Positions 29,796 to 39,600 of a stretch of DNA of 64,000 nucleotides are shown piece after piece. The translations under genes were made by a program, and so were the position numbers. The stretch is from Micromonospora sp. HK10 (GTDB taxonomy: Bacteria > Actinomycetota > Actinomycetes > Mycobacteriales > Micromonosporaceae). The notes beneath the pieces are model-generated. The model made no database searches, was not told the origin of the DNA, and saw nothing but the letters and a program-made list of their open reading frames with translations. Position 1 is the stretch's first letter; the number at the start of each line of letters is the position of its first letter. Location: NCBI RefSeq assembly GCF_000982955.1, contig NZ_KQ058828.1, positions 108,760-172,759 on the forward strand, written 5' to 3'.

Positions 29796-29797
29796 CG
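29710..29797. repeat. 18-bp tandem repeat, about 4.9 units
   Basis: Units of GCCRGSGCGYGGTCACCG at 29710, 29728, 29746 and 29764 plus a shortened fifth. They encode alternating PAGDRA/LAGDHA at the cytoplasmic N-terminus of the M48 protease. Each unit contains a potential GTGACC start on the minus strand in a different frame. Confidence 0.85.
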
Positions 29798-30373
29798 GCC
29801 GCGCCCTCGCAGGACGCCCTCGCCGACTACGGCCACGGCGAGCCGGTCGGCTCGCTCGGGTTCCATCGCGGCGTGCCGGACCAGCACTGACTCGACGATC
29901 CTGGCGACCTCGGCCCACTGCGCGGCGGAGAGTGCCAGCTCATCGGCGCCCTCCGGCTCGATCGGCGGCGGGCCGGCAGCGTGAGCGCCCGTGTCCTGCC
30001 CGGCAGGGCCGGCGGTGACTGCCGGGCCGGTCGGGGACTGCTTCTTGGCGAACAGTCTGCGCAGCGCAGCCGTCGAGGCGGCCCCGCCGCGCAGCACCGC
30101 CTGCCCGCCCAGGTAGGCCAGGATCTCGACGGACGCCTCCATCAGCACCGGCACCAGCAGCAGCTCCAGCCCCGTCAGCCCGAACTGCAGCGGCCGACCC
30201 TTGGCGTCCTGCCCGGCCAGCGCCCGGGTCGGATGGTCAAGGTAGGACCGTGCCTGCTGGGCGAAGATCAGCCGGGCCGGGGACTGCTCGGGCTCCACCT
30301 CCACGATGCGGTCGAACATCAGCCTCGCCAGCTCTACGGCGGCCTGCTCGTCTACTGAGGAAGTCCCGCCCAT
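29792..30373 (-). CDS. Hypothetical protein coupled to the M48 protease
   Basis: 193 residues, not recognised. The N-terminal half is helical and acidic (SVDEQAAVELARLMFDRIVEVEPEQSPARL), followed by a moderately hydrophobic stretch (LQFGLTGLELLLVPVLMEASVEILAYLGG, about 75-105), a proline/glycine linker and a helical C-terminus. AGGGGA lies upstream of ATG 30373. Its stop overlaps the GTG of the M48 gene by 4 nt, so the two products are probably made in step and may act together, for instance as an adaptor or inhibitor; that is inference. Confidence 0.7.
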   Translation of the reverse strand: MGGTSSVDEQAAVELARLMFDRIVEVEPEQSPARLIFAQQARSYLDHPTRALAGQDAKGRPLQFGLTGLELLLVPVLMEASVEILAYLGGQAVLRGGAASTAALRRLFAKKQSPTGPAVTAGPAGQDTGAHAAGPPPIEPEGADELALSAAQWAEVARIVESVLVRHAAMEPERADRLAVAVVGEGVLRGRGR

Positions 30374-30501
30374 GCCGCATCGTCCCCTATCGCCGCGCTG
30401 GTGCTGACCGGCGCAATTGTAGAGATCCCGCACGCCAACCGAGGCTGACCGACCGTGACCGAAACCGGACAGCCGAATGACTTGTCTCGATGTGGTGGCA
30501 A

Positions 30502-30693
30502 GGGCCGATGAGGGGCGGCCGCGGGTCGATGCCGGGCTTCGTCACCGGGCTGTGCGTCGCCCGCGACACCGGAGACAGCGTCGTGCTGGCCAACACGACG
30601 CGCAGCCCGGCGCCCGAGCACCTCGTCACCGCGCTGTTCGCCGGGCTGGAGGAGCACGAGCCCGCATCCGTCGAGCCGTGGTCGGCGTCGGGT
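30502..30693 (+). pseudogene. C-terminal relic of a beta-lactamase-family serine hydrolase
   Basis: The forward frame reads GSMPGFVTGLCVARDTGDS-VVLANTTRSPAPEHLVTALF and EEHEPASVEPW, which is the end of class C beta-lactamase/serine hydrolase proteins (GSxPGF, VVLANTT, PEPW). No SxxK or YxN part is present upstream and no start fits. It is the tail of a degraded gene between the hypothetical and YccF genes. Confidence 0.6.
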
Positions 30694-30753
30694 GACGCGT
30701 CCGGGCGACGACCACTACGGCGGCCGGTGGCGAGCGTTGTTCATGATGAAGTC

Positions 30754-31134
30754 GTGATTCGCTTCGTGCTGAACGTGCTCTGGCTCATCTTCGGTGGCGG
30801 CCTCGTCCTCGCCGCCGGCTACGGCATCGCCGCGCTGATCTGCTTCGCCCTGATCATCACGATCCCGTTCGGTGTCGCCTCACTGCGCCTGGCCGTCTAC
30901 TCTCTGTGGCCCTTCGGGCGCACCCTGACGGCCAAGCCCGGCGCAGGCCTTGCTTCCGGGTCGGCGAACGTCCTGTGGGTCGTGCTGGCTGGCTGGTGGC
31001 TGGCCCTGTCCCACATCGTCGCCGGTGTCACCCTCTGCGTCACGATCATCGGCATTCCGTTTGGCATCGCGAACTTCAAGCTCGTCCCCGCCGCGTTCTG
31101 GCCGCTCGGACGGGAGGTCGTCGACGCCCCATAG
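30754..31134 (+). CDS. YccF-domain inner membrane protein
   Basis: 126 residues with two copies of the YccF unit. Each copy is a hydrophobic pair ending in IITIPFGVASLRLAVYSLWPFGR and IIGIPFGIANFKLVPAAFWPLGR, separated by a hinge, so the protein has about four membrane helices. The GTG at 30754 was chosen because the fold begins immediately (VIRFVLNVLWLIFGG); upstream in-frame codons belong to the hydrolase relic. Function of the family is unknown; it is widespread as a small housekeeping membrane protein. Confidence 0.85.
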   Translation: MIRFVLNVLWLIFGGGLVLAAGYGIAALICFALIITIPFGVASLRLAVYSLWPFGRTLTAKPGAGLASGSANVLWVVLAGWWLALSHIVAGVTLCVTIIGIPFGIANFKLVPAAFWPLGREVVDAP

Positions 31135-31345
31135 CCCGTTGCCGATGCCACCGCGACAGACACCAGCAGCAACCGAGGGAAGACAGCGTCGCGGCTTGCC
31201 GCGTCGATGACCAACCATCGCCAGCGCCAGCGCCAGGTCGGGTGTCCGACAGGGGTTGCGGCGACCTATCTCCGCAGCGGCCGCGCGTCTACGCTCTGTC
31301 ACAAGGCGAACGCTGGACACCGCTATGCGAGCGGAGGCGGAGCGG

Positions 31346-33637
31346 GTGGCGAAGCTGAGCGAAGCCGAACGCAACGTGCGGTTCTGGCCGGTCGAGTTGA
31401 ACGAGCCGGGGCTGGTTCTCGGCCTGCCGCCGGCCACGCCGAATCCACGGCAGGGATCCGGGCTGCCGTTCGGCGCCGCCGCGGAGACCCGGGCCTACGC
31501 GCTGGTCGGCCCAGAAGCGACGATGACCGGGCTGGCCGAGCGGTTCCTCGAGACCGTGATCGTTCCGCTGACCGCCACGCTGCCCGCCGACAGCCCGTTC
31601 AAGGCCGTACCGGACCGCTCCAGCCTGGCGAGGGCGCTGGCGCAGGTGTGCGCGACGACCGTCAGCGCGCAGGAGAGGTACGTGCTGGAATGGCGGACCG
31701 GCACACTCTTCCCGCTCCCGATGCAACGGTCGGCCACCGGCTGGCTGGTTTTTCTCGACAAGATCCAGCAGGCGCCGGCCGGCAACCTGCTGGTGCCCGA
31801 CCCGACCACGGTGCCGGCCCGCGACCTCGTCGGCCCGACCCCGATCACGGTGGTGCCGGACCCGGAGCGGGAGGCCCAGCCGGAGCCGCCCTCGGCGCTG
31901 ACCGCCCAGGTGACCGCGCTGATCGGCGGCAAGACCCCGGAGCAGGTCGCCACCGCGCTGGCCCACGATCTGCTGGACAACCCGTACGCGACCTGCCTGC
32001 GGGTGGTTGAGGCGCTGATCCAGCTGGAGGCCCGCGCGGCCGCCGACGGCAAGAAGTTCGCCGCCGCGATGGTCGCCGCGATGCTACCGCCGCAGCTGTC
32101 GGCGCTGGCCGCCACGACCGGGGGCAACGCGGTGCTGCGCCGGTGCTGGGCGCGGCTCACCTCGGCCGACCCGATGTTCGAGCCGGCGTCGCAGGCGCTG
32201 GGGCTGGTGGTCCGCACGCCGGCGCAGGGCACCACCCGGCGGGAGTACTTCCCACCTCAGCAGCGCCGGCCCGGCGTCGTGCCGATCGAGCCGCCGCTGA
32301 CCAAGGATCAGACCACCGTCAAGGGCCACGTGGTCGGCGGCGTCGCCCTCGGCCGGCGGCAGACGTACGGCTGGACCGAGGTTTTCTGGCCCGGGCCCTT
32401 CGCCTCCGGCGTGGTCGCCGTGCGGGTGTTCGACACGGCGCACGGAGCCGGCGTCCCGTGGCCGACCGGTGCCCGCCCTGACCTGATCGCCGCGCGGCGC
32501 CACGTGGTCGCGACGATCGGGCCGATCGAGGGGCAGATCGACGCCGTCCGGCTGGCCGACACCGCGCTGTTGTCGATCGGCACCCAGCAGTGGTCGTTCC
32601 ACGTCGACAACGAGGGGACCGTCCTGCTCGAGCACTTCCGCCGGCGGGCCCCCGACCACTACGACGTGTTCTTCGGCATGTACGACCTCGGTCTGGCGGT
32701 CTGCGACGCGACCGGCCGGATCAGCGCGGACGAGCCCGCCGTGGCGTCCCAGCCGGATCGGAAGGTGCCGGCCGACGCGGTGCGGGCCGCGAACCCGCAC
32801 GCGTTCACCGCCGGCGCCGCGAACGCCGCGCGGGACTACTACCCGACGTTCGTCACGATGGTCCAGGCCCGGCCGGACGGTGACCCGCTGGTGCTGGATG
32901 CGCCGACCGGCAAGGACCGCCGGGACACACCCCGGTTCGACTTCTTCGGGTGGGCCCGGTCGGGATCCAAGGGCATCGGGTCACCGCTGTGGGCCGCTCG
33001 CTGCACCATCGCCCTCCAGTCGTCGCAGGCGTTGCAGGAAAGTGAGCTGGCGGTCGCCGCCTTCCGGTTCACCCGGGTCCTCGACGACGAGCGGATCTGG
33101 GCGGCAGACTGGACCACCGGGACGCCGACGGTCAAGGACCGCAAGCCGTTCAAGCCGCCGGTGTCCGGTCTCGGCGGAGCGCCCCGGGCGGGACGGATCG
33201 GCCTCCGGGTCGCCGAGGGCTGCCCGGCGGCCGGCCACACGGTGAGCCAGCTGTTCCCGTCCGAGTACGGCGCCGCGCTGCTCCTGGACGCGCACATCAA
33301 CGCGCCGAACCACCAGAAGGCCGCGATCATGCGTGCCTGGCAGCGGACCGTGGACGCCTTCCTGGCCGAGGCCACGGCGCAGCTGACCGCCGAGACCGGC
33401 CAGGCGCCCACCGCCGACCAGGCGCTGGCGCGGGCCGGCACGCTGATCCACGTGGGGGCGACCGAGCAGCTCAGCGAGCCGTTCTTGCGGCGGTTCGCGG
33501 TCAGCTACGCGAGCCTGCGCGGGTACACCGAGTCGGGTAGCCGGACCGTGGTCTTTCCCGACCGCAGCTTCGCGCTCGGGTTCGAGCACGACCTGCACCT
33601 GTCGCCGCTGAGCGGCACGTTCACCGGCTGGGCCTGA
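31346..33637 (+). CDS. Large hypothetical protein, first gene of the giant-protein operon
   Basis: 763 residues with no recognised domain, no signal and no membrane helix. It begins with LSEAERNVRFWPVELNEPGLVLGLP. A mixed alpha/beta centre has PYATCLRVVEALIQLEARAAAD and many short beta segments (EVFWPGPFASGVVAVRVFDTA, QQWSFHVDNEGTVLLEHFRR). GTG 31346 is favoured because GGAGGCGGAG precedes it; ATG 31325 is also possible. The next gene starts 3 nt after its stop, so the five genes to 48358 look like one transcript. Codon use (very high third-position GC, many PADP/GAAP runs) is uniform through the operon. Confidence 0.75.
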   Translation: MAKLSEAERNVRFWPVELNEPGLVLGLPPATPNPRQGSGLPFGAAAETRAYALVGPEATMTGLAERFLETVIVPLTATLPADSPFKAVPDRSSLARALAQVCATTVSAQERYVLEWRTGTLFPLPMQRSATGWLVFLDKIQQAPAGNLLVPDPTTVPARDLVGPTPITVVPDPEREAQPEPPSALTAQVTALIGGKTPEQVATALAHDLLDNPYATCLRVVEALIQLEARAAADGKKFAAAMVAAMLPPQLSALAATTGGNAVLRRCWARLTSADPMFEPASQALGLVVRTPAQGTTRREYFPPQQRRPGVVPIEPPLTKDQTTVKGHVVGGVALGRRQTYGWTEVFWPGPFASGVVAVRVFDTAHGAGVPWPTGARPDLIAARRHVVATIGPIEGQIDAVRLADTALLSIGTQQWSFHVDNEGTVLLEHFRRRAPDHYDVFFGMYDLGLAVCDATGRISADEPAVASQPDRKVPADAVRAANPHAFTAGAANAARDYYPTFVTMVQARPDGDPLVLDAPTGKDRRDTPRFDFFGWARSGSKGIGSPLWAARCTIALQSSQALQESELAVAAFRFTRVLDDERIWAADWTTGTPTVKDRKPFKPPVSGLGGAPRAGRIGLRVAEGCPAAGHTVSQLFPSEYGAALLLDAHINAPNHQKAAIMRAWQRTVDAFLAEATAQLTAETGQAPTADQALARAGTLIHVGATEQLSEPFLRRFAVSYASLRGYTESGSRTVVFPDRSFALGFEHDLHLSPLSGTFTGWA

Positions 33638-33640
33638 CCC

Positions 33641-36600
33641 ATGACGGAGCTGACCGTGACGGGTGATCTGGGTCCGGTGGCCGAGGCGCTCGGCACCGCG
33701 ATCGGTGTGCTGCGGCCGGCCGCCTCGGGGCTGGAACTCGACGCCGGCTTCTTCGCCGCTCCCGGCGACCGGATCGGCCGGATGCTGGCCGATCCCGAGC
33801 AGCGGGCCGCCACCGTACGCGCGTTGGCGTTGCTGGTGCCGCCGGAGGACATCGACGGCGTGGCCCATCATCGGCTCGTCGACAGCGGCGGGGTCACGGT
33901 CTCCATCACCACGGTGAACACGGGCGGGTCGGTGGTGGTGGGCTTGGCCCTCGTCCTGGGGGCCGAAAGCGGGACGCTCGAGCTGGCGGTCCCGCTGCTG
34001 TCCGGGTCCGGATCGCGGGTCACCGCCGTGGCCGGCACCGGCGAGCACCCCGTCACCGTGACGCTCAGCAGCCACGCCGCCGACGGGACCGGGCTGGCGG
34101 TCCGCGCCGGACTGGCCGGTCCGGACCTGGGGGCGGACAGCACCGTCACCGTGATCGTCAGCCCGGCCGGTGGCGATCCCGTGACGCTCGACCCGGCGGC
34201 CGGCACCGCGCCCGCCGAGGCCATCCGGGCGCTGATCGCGCCGCTGGCCGGTCCGCCGCTGGCCGGCGTGCTGGGTCTGACCGGCGGGGTGCCGCCGTTG
34301 CCGCTGGCGCCCTCGACCGATGCCTCCTCGGCCTGGCGAGGCTGGCTGTCGGACCTGCTCACCGGGCCCGAGCCGCCGGTGCTGCAGTGGTCGGCAGACC
34401 TGCTGGCGCTGCTCGGCGGACGACCCCTGCCGGCTGGTTCCAGCGCACCGGCTCCGGGTGAACCGCTCGACCTGACGGTGCGGCGGCCGGGCGGCGGCGC
34501 CCCCGGGTTGGGGCTGCGGATCGGGGTGGAGGACGGTCCGCGGGCCACCGCCGCGGTGCGTACCTGGTTCGACGGCCCGGCCGGCACGCTCACCGCCGAG
34601 GCGGCCCTGGCCGGCATTCCGCTGGCCGGGACGGCGCCGGCCACCGTCGGCGGTTCCTGCTCGGTCACGGTGACGACGCCGGGCCGGCTGTGGCCGCCGG
34701 CCGGCGGACACGACACGGAGCTGCGGGTGGGCACGCTGGTGGCCGGGCTGGCACACGGGCCGGGCGGTGTGGTCCCGGTGCTGGCCCTCGACGACGTGCA
34801 CCTGGCGCTGCCCGGGTCCGGCGCCGTCGCCGTGGACCACCTCGATCTGACCAGCGCTAACCTGGTCGAGTCGGTGACCGGAGCCATCGCCGACGTGGTC
34901 GCGGGCGGGCTGGGCCGCTCGGTGCCGGCGACCGCTCTGCTCCGGCTGCTCGGGCTGGCGCCGCCGCCGGGGGTGCCGCCCGTCGACGCCGGTCTGCTGG
35001 CCACCCAGCCGGGGCAGGCGCTGACCGACTGGTACGCGGCGCTGCGGGAATCTGCGGCCGGCTGGGCGCCGGTCGCGGCGTGCGGCTGGGCGCTGCTCGG
35101 CGGCGCGCCGCCCGGCGACGACCTGGATGCGGTCGTGGTGAGCGGGGCAGGCACCCCGGCCGACCCGTGGCGGGTGCCGCTGGACCACCTTCCGGCCGGT
35201 TCCTTCGCCGAGCCGATGGCGTGGTGTGTGTGGGACGGCGGCGAGGCCGGAGGGCCGCCCCGGCTGTGCGCCGGTCTCCGGGTCGCCGCCAGCGTCACCG
35301 TGGCGCCCGGTGCGCCGGCGGTCGAAGCCGATCTGCTGGTCGAGCTGCTCGGTGTGGACGTCGCACCGGCCGGCGCCGCGGCGCCGCGGCTGCTGTCGTC
35401 GGTGCACGCCACCGTGCGCGCCGCGCCCGGGGCGCTTCCGCCGGTCGGTGACACCGTGCTGACGGTGGGGCCGATGGAGGTCGCCGTCGACTGGACGGCC
35501 GGGTCACCGCTGACCGTCCGGAGCACGGTGGGCGGCGTCACGGCCGGCGATGCCAGGCTCGACGCGATCGAGTTCCCCGGGCCCGTGCCGTCGCCCGGCG
35601 AGCCGGATCTGGGCCTGGCCGACGGGAACGCGGCAGCATTGTGGACGGTCGCCCGGACGTTGGTCGGGGCCGCCACCTCGGCGATCGGTGGTGCCGGCCG
35701 GCTGGCCACCGTGCTCGCCGGCGCACCGGACGGGCCGCTGCCGGTGGACCTGCCGGACCCGGACGACGTGCGGTCCGCCGTGGGCGATCCAGCCGGGCTC
35801 GTCGGCGGCTGGCTGGCCGGGATGGCCGTGGACGAGGACGGCGTGAGCGCGGCGGGTCGCCCCCACCTGCTCGGCCTGCTGGCATGGCTGCGGGCGTTGC
35901 TCACCCGGCGGCTGACCGGCGCGCCCGGCCGGGCGGTCGACCCGGCGGCGGACGACACCGGCGGCTCGGGGACGGCGGACACCCCGTGGTGCACCCCGCT
36001 GCACGAGGCGGACCAGCCGGCCGTCGAGCTGCTGACGTGGATCTCCGGTGACGGGCCGCCGACGACGTGGGGCCCGTCGGCGTCGGCCGTGCTGTTCCCG
36101 GTGCAGCCGACGACCTATGACGCGGCGGGCACGGTCGAGACCGGCGACGAGCCGGTCGAGCTTGAGGACCTGTGGGCGTACGGGCCGAGCGACCTGATTC
36201 CGGACGGCTCGGACATCGTCACGGCGGCGCGGGCCCTGTCTGCCGCCGGCGGCATCGATCCGCGCCGCCTGGCCGGGCTGAACGGCGGGTCGATCGACCG
36301 GCTCGCGAGCGTACTGTCCGACGCCGACGGCGTCCTGCACGCCGGTGCCGCCGCGCCGCCGCCGGGCTGGACCACCGCCACGCCCGTGCCGGCCTCGCAC
36401 TGGGACCTGGTCGCGCACCCGGACGCCGTCTCCGTCGCTGCCGCGCACCTGCCGTCTGCGGTGGACGGCGTCGATCCCGCCGGCTGGACGCTGATCGCGG
36501 TCGACGCCGCACTGACCGACCCGGGCGACTGGAACCCGCTGGCGGAGGCGCTGGGGCTGGGCCCGCCGCTGCCGGTCACCCTGCGGGTGCCTGGCGTGGA

Positions 36601-39600
36601 GCCGACGCTGGTCGATCTCGGTGGGTTGACGCCGTCCCCGGCGTACGTGGTCGACCTCGGCGACGCGGCCACCGCCACCTCGTCCGAGCTGGCCGCCCGC
36701 CTGGCGCACGCGGTGGACGGCATCCGAGCCGCCCGCGGCGTCGACGACGTGATCCTCGCCGCGCACTCCTGGGCCGGCCTGGTGGCGTGCGACTGGGTGC
36801 GGACGGCGCCGGCCGGGGTGCTCGGCCTGGTCACCCTCGGCACCCCGTTCCGCGACCCCACCGTCGACGACGACACCGCAGGCGCCCCCGGGCCGGCCGG
36901 CGCGCTGGTCGACCCGGACCTGGCCGGCACCGTGCACGCCCTCCGGGCGCTGTTCGCCGGCCCGTCCGTCCTCGGCCCGCACGGGTACGTCCTGCGCCGG
37001 CTGGCCGGCACCGTCACCGGCTGGCGGACCGGCGCGCCGGGAGAGCCGCCGGTGCCCCGGGAACCGCTGACGCCGATGCTGGCCCGGGCGGGTGAGGACC
37101 GGGCCACGCCGCCCGAGGTGCCGGCGCTGGCCATCCGCGGCGCCCTCCCCGGTGACGTCCGCCGCGACCTGGGCCGCGCGCTGTGGCGGCTCGGGCCCGC
37201 CGGCCGCGCTCCAGGGCCGATCCGGCAAGGGGTACGGGTCGAGCTCGACCTCGGGCCGGCCGCCGCCGACGAGGCCTCCGTCGCGCTCACCGTGCGGCTG
37301 GACACCACCAGCGACGGCGCGGCCGTCGAGGTCCGGGCCGAGCTCGGTGATCCGGCGGGGTGGCTGGTCGGCGGGCCGCTCGGCGGGCCGGAGCGGGTCC
37401 GGTGGGCGGAGTTCGTGGCCCGGCGCGACGGCACCGGCACCCGCCTCGATCTGCTGATGTACGACACCGCCCAGGCGGGGGTGACCGCACCCGTCGTGGG
37501 CCTGGCCGACCCGACCGGTCCCGCGCTGGCCGCCGCCGTGCTGACCGAGCTGGGAGTGCAGGCCGAGCGGGGTGGGCGGGCCGGTGTGCTGGTCGAGCTG
37601 CTGACCGCGCTGGATCTGGTCGCCGGCGCGGGCGCGGAGCTGGCCCTGCTGCCCGACGGCATCGCGATGCTCCAGGACGACCGAGCCTTCGGTGGCGTGC
37701 TGGCGGCAGTGCTGGATCGTCCCGGCGGCGCGGCCGGGCTGCGGCGCGACACCAGCTCGCCGGACGGCCGCGGGCCATGGCGCTACCACCACCCGGCGCT
37801 GCCGGTCGAACTCGTGGTCACGCCGGCCGATGTCACCCTCACGACCACCGGACCCGGGCTGCCCGCCGGTCAGGACGGCCTGCTGACGGGCACCGCGCGA
37901 GTCACCCTCCCGGAGCCGACCGGCCGGATCGGCTGGGAGCTGACCGCCGGCGACACCGTACTGACCAAGGAGGCCGACGGCGGCGCCGTCCGGCTGCGCG
38001 GCCCCGGGCTGGAACCCGCCGCGACGCTGCTTCCGCCCGACCCGGATTTGCTCGACCGACTGGCCGGACCGGCTGCCGTCACCTTCGCCGCGGCGGCGCT
38101 CGGCGCCGGCCTCGGCTTGGTCCGCGGCGGTGGCCCCATGCCCTGGCTCGGCGGCTTCCTGCGCGATCCGGGCGCCGAACTGTCCCGGCGGCTCGGCGGC
38201 GACGGCGCCGGCCCGCCCGACGCCGGGATGGTGGGCGCGCTGCTGACCGAGCTGGGCGGGCTGGTCGGCGGCGGACCGTTGACGCTGCCCGGTGGGCTGG
38301 CCCTGTACGCCCGGCCCGGGCCAGGTGGAACGCTGCGGATCGGCCTGGCCGGCGACGGTCCGCTCGAGCTGGCCGGGCAGGGCGCCGCCGCCACGACGCT
38401 GGACGCCGATCTGTGGCTCGACGTCGATGCCACCCGGACCGCCACCCCGGGCGGCACCCTGCGGCTGCACCTGCCGTTGCCGGACGGTCCGTGGGGGGCC
38501 GTCGACGTGCTCCTCGGCACGGGGCCGGACGGGGCGACACTCGCGGTCACGCCGGACGCGCTCGGTGCCACCATCGGCCTGCTGCCCGCCGTGTCCGGGC
38601 TGGACGCCCTCCTCGGCGGCGGCGCCCGGCTGCTGCTCACCGCGGTGCTGGACGAATTGGCCGACCGGCTGCCGGACTCGCCGGCGAGGACGGCCGCGCT
38701 CGGCGTCGCCGCGGCGTTCGGGCTGTACGACCCGGTGACCGGCCGGTTCGACAGCGCCCGACTGGCCGGCCTCGGCGCCGACCTCACCGGCGCACCGCCC
38801 GACCTGCCCACCGCCCGTCGCCGGGCCGACGCGCTGGCCGCGGTGGCCCGGCTGCTGGCCCCGGCCGCCACGGCGAGCAGTGTGGACGGAGTCGCGCAGC
38901 TCACTGCCACCCTCGACGGCGGCGGCCGGTTGACGATCGGGACCGACCTGGCAACCGGGCCGGCGACGGTGCGGGCCGGGCTGGCCGGCGCGACCGCCGG
39001 TGCGGCGAGCCTGGATCTCGACGTGTCCGCCGCCGGTAGCAGCCTGAGCCTGGCCGGCGCTCTGGACCTCGGCCGGGGCCTGGTGCTCCGACCGCTGCTG
39101 ACGGCCGAGTCGCTGCCCTCGCACCAGGCCGGCACGGTGACGCTGGATCTTCTCGGCGACGCCACGGTGGTGCTCCCGCTGGCCCCGCACCCGGTGCCGC
39201 CGACCGCCGCGCAGCAGCGCCGGCTGGCCACCCACCTGGCGGTCCCGCTGGCCGTCCGGGCCCTCTTCGACACGGCCCACCTGGAGGATCCGCTGTGGAG
39301 TGGCGGGCCGAACGCCGGTGACCTCCTGGTGGCCGCCGGTCTGGCCCGCCGGCGAGGCGGCATCCTCACCGTCGCCGCCACCCCCGACCTGGCAACCGTG
39401 CTCGGCGGGCCGCTGCGGCTGGTCGCCGGCGCTTCCGTGCCGATCGCCGAGGGACTGGAGCTGGCCCTGACCCGCGACGGCACCCGGTACGGCCCGTCGC
39501 TGCGCGGCACGCTGGCCCTGACCGCCGGCGGGCCGCCGGTGACGCTGCACCTGGGCATGCCGGCCGAGGTGCCGACCGCCTGGGACGGCGCCGACGCCGG

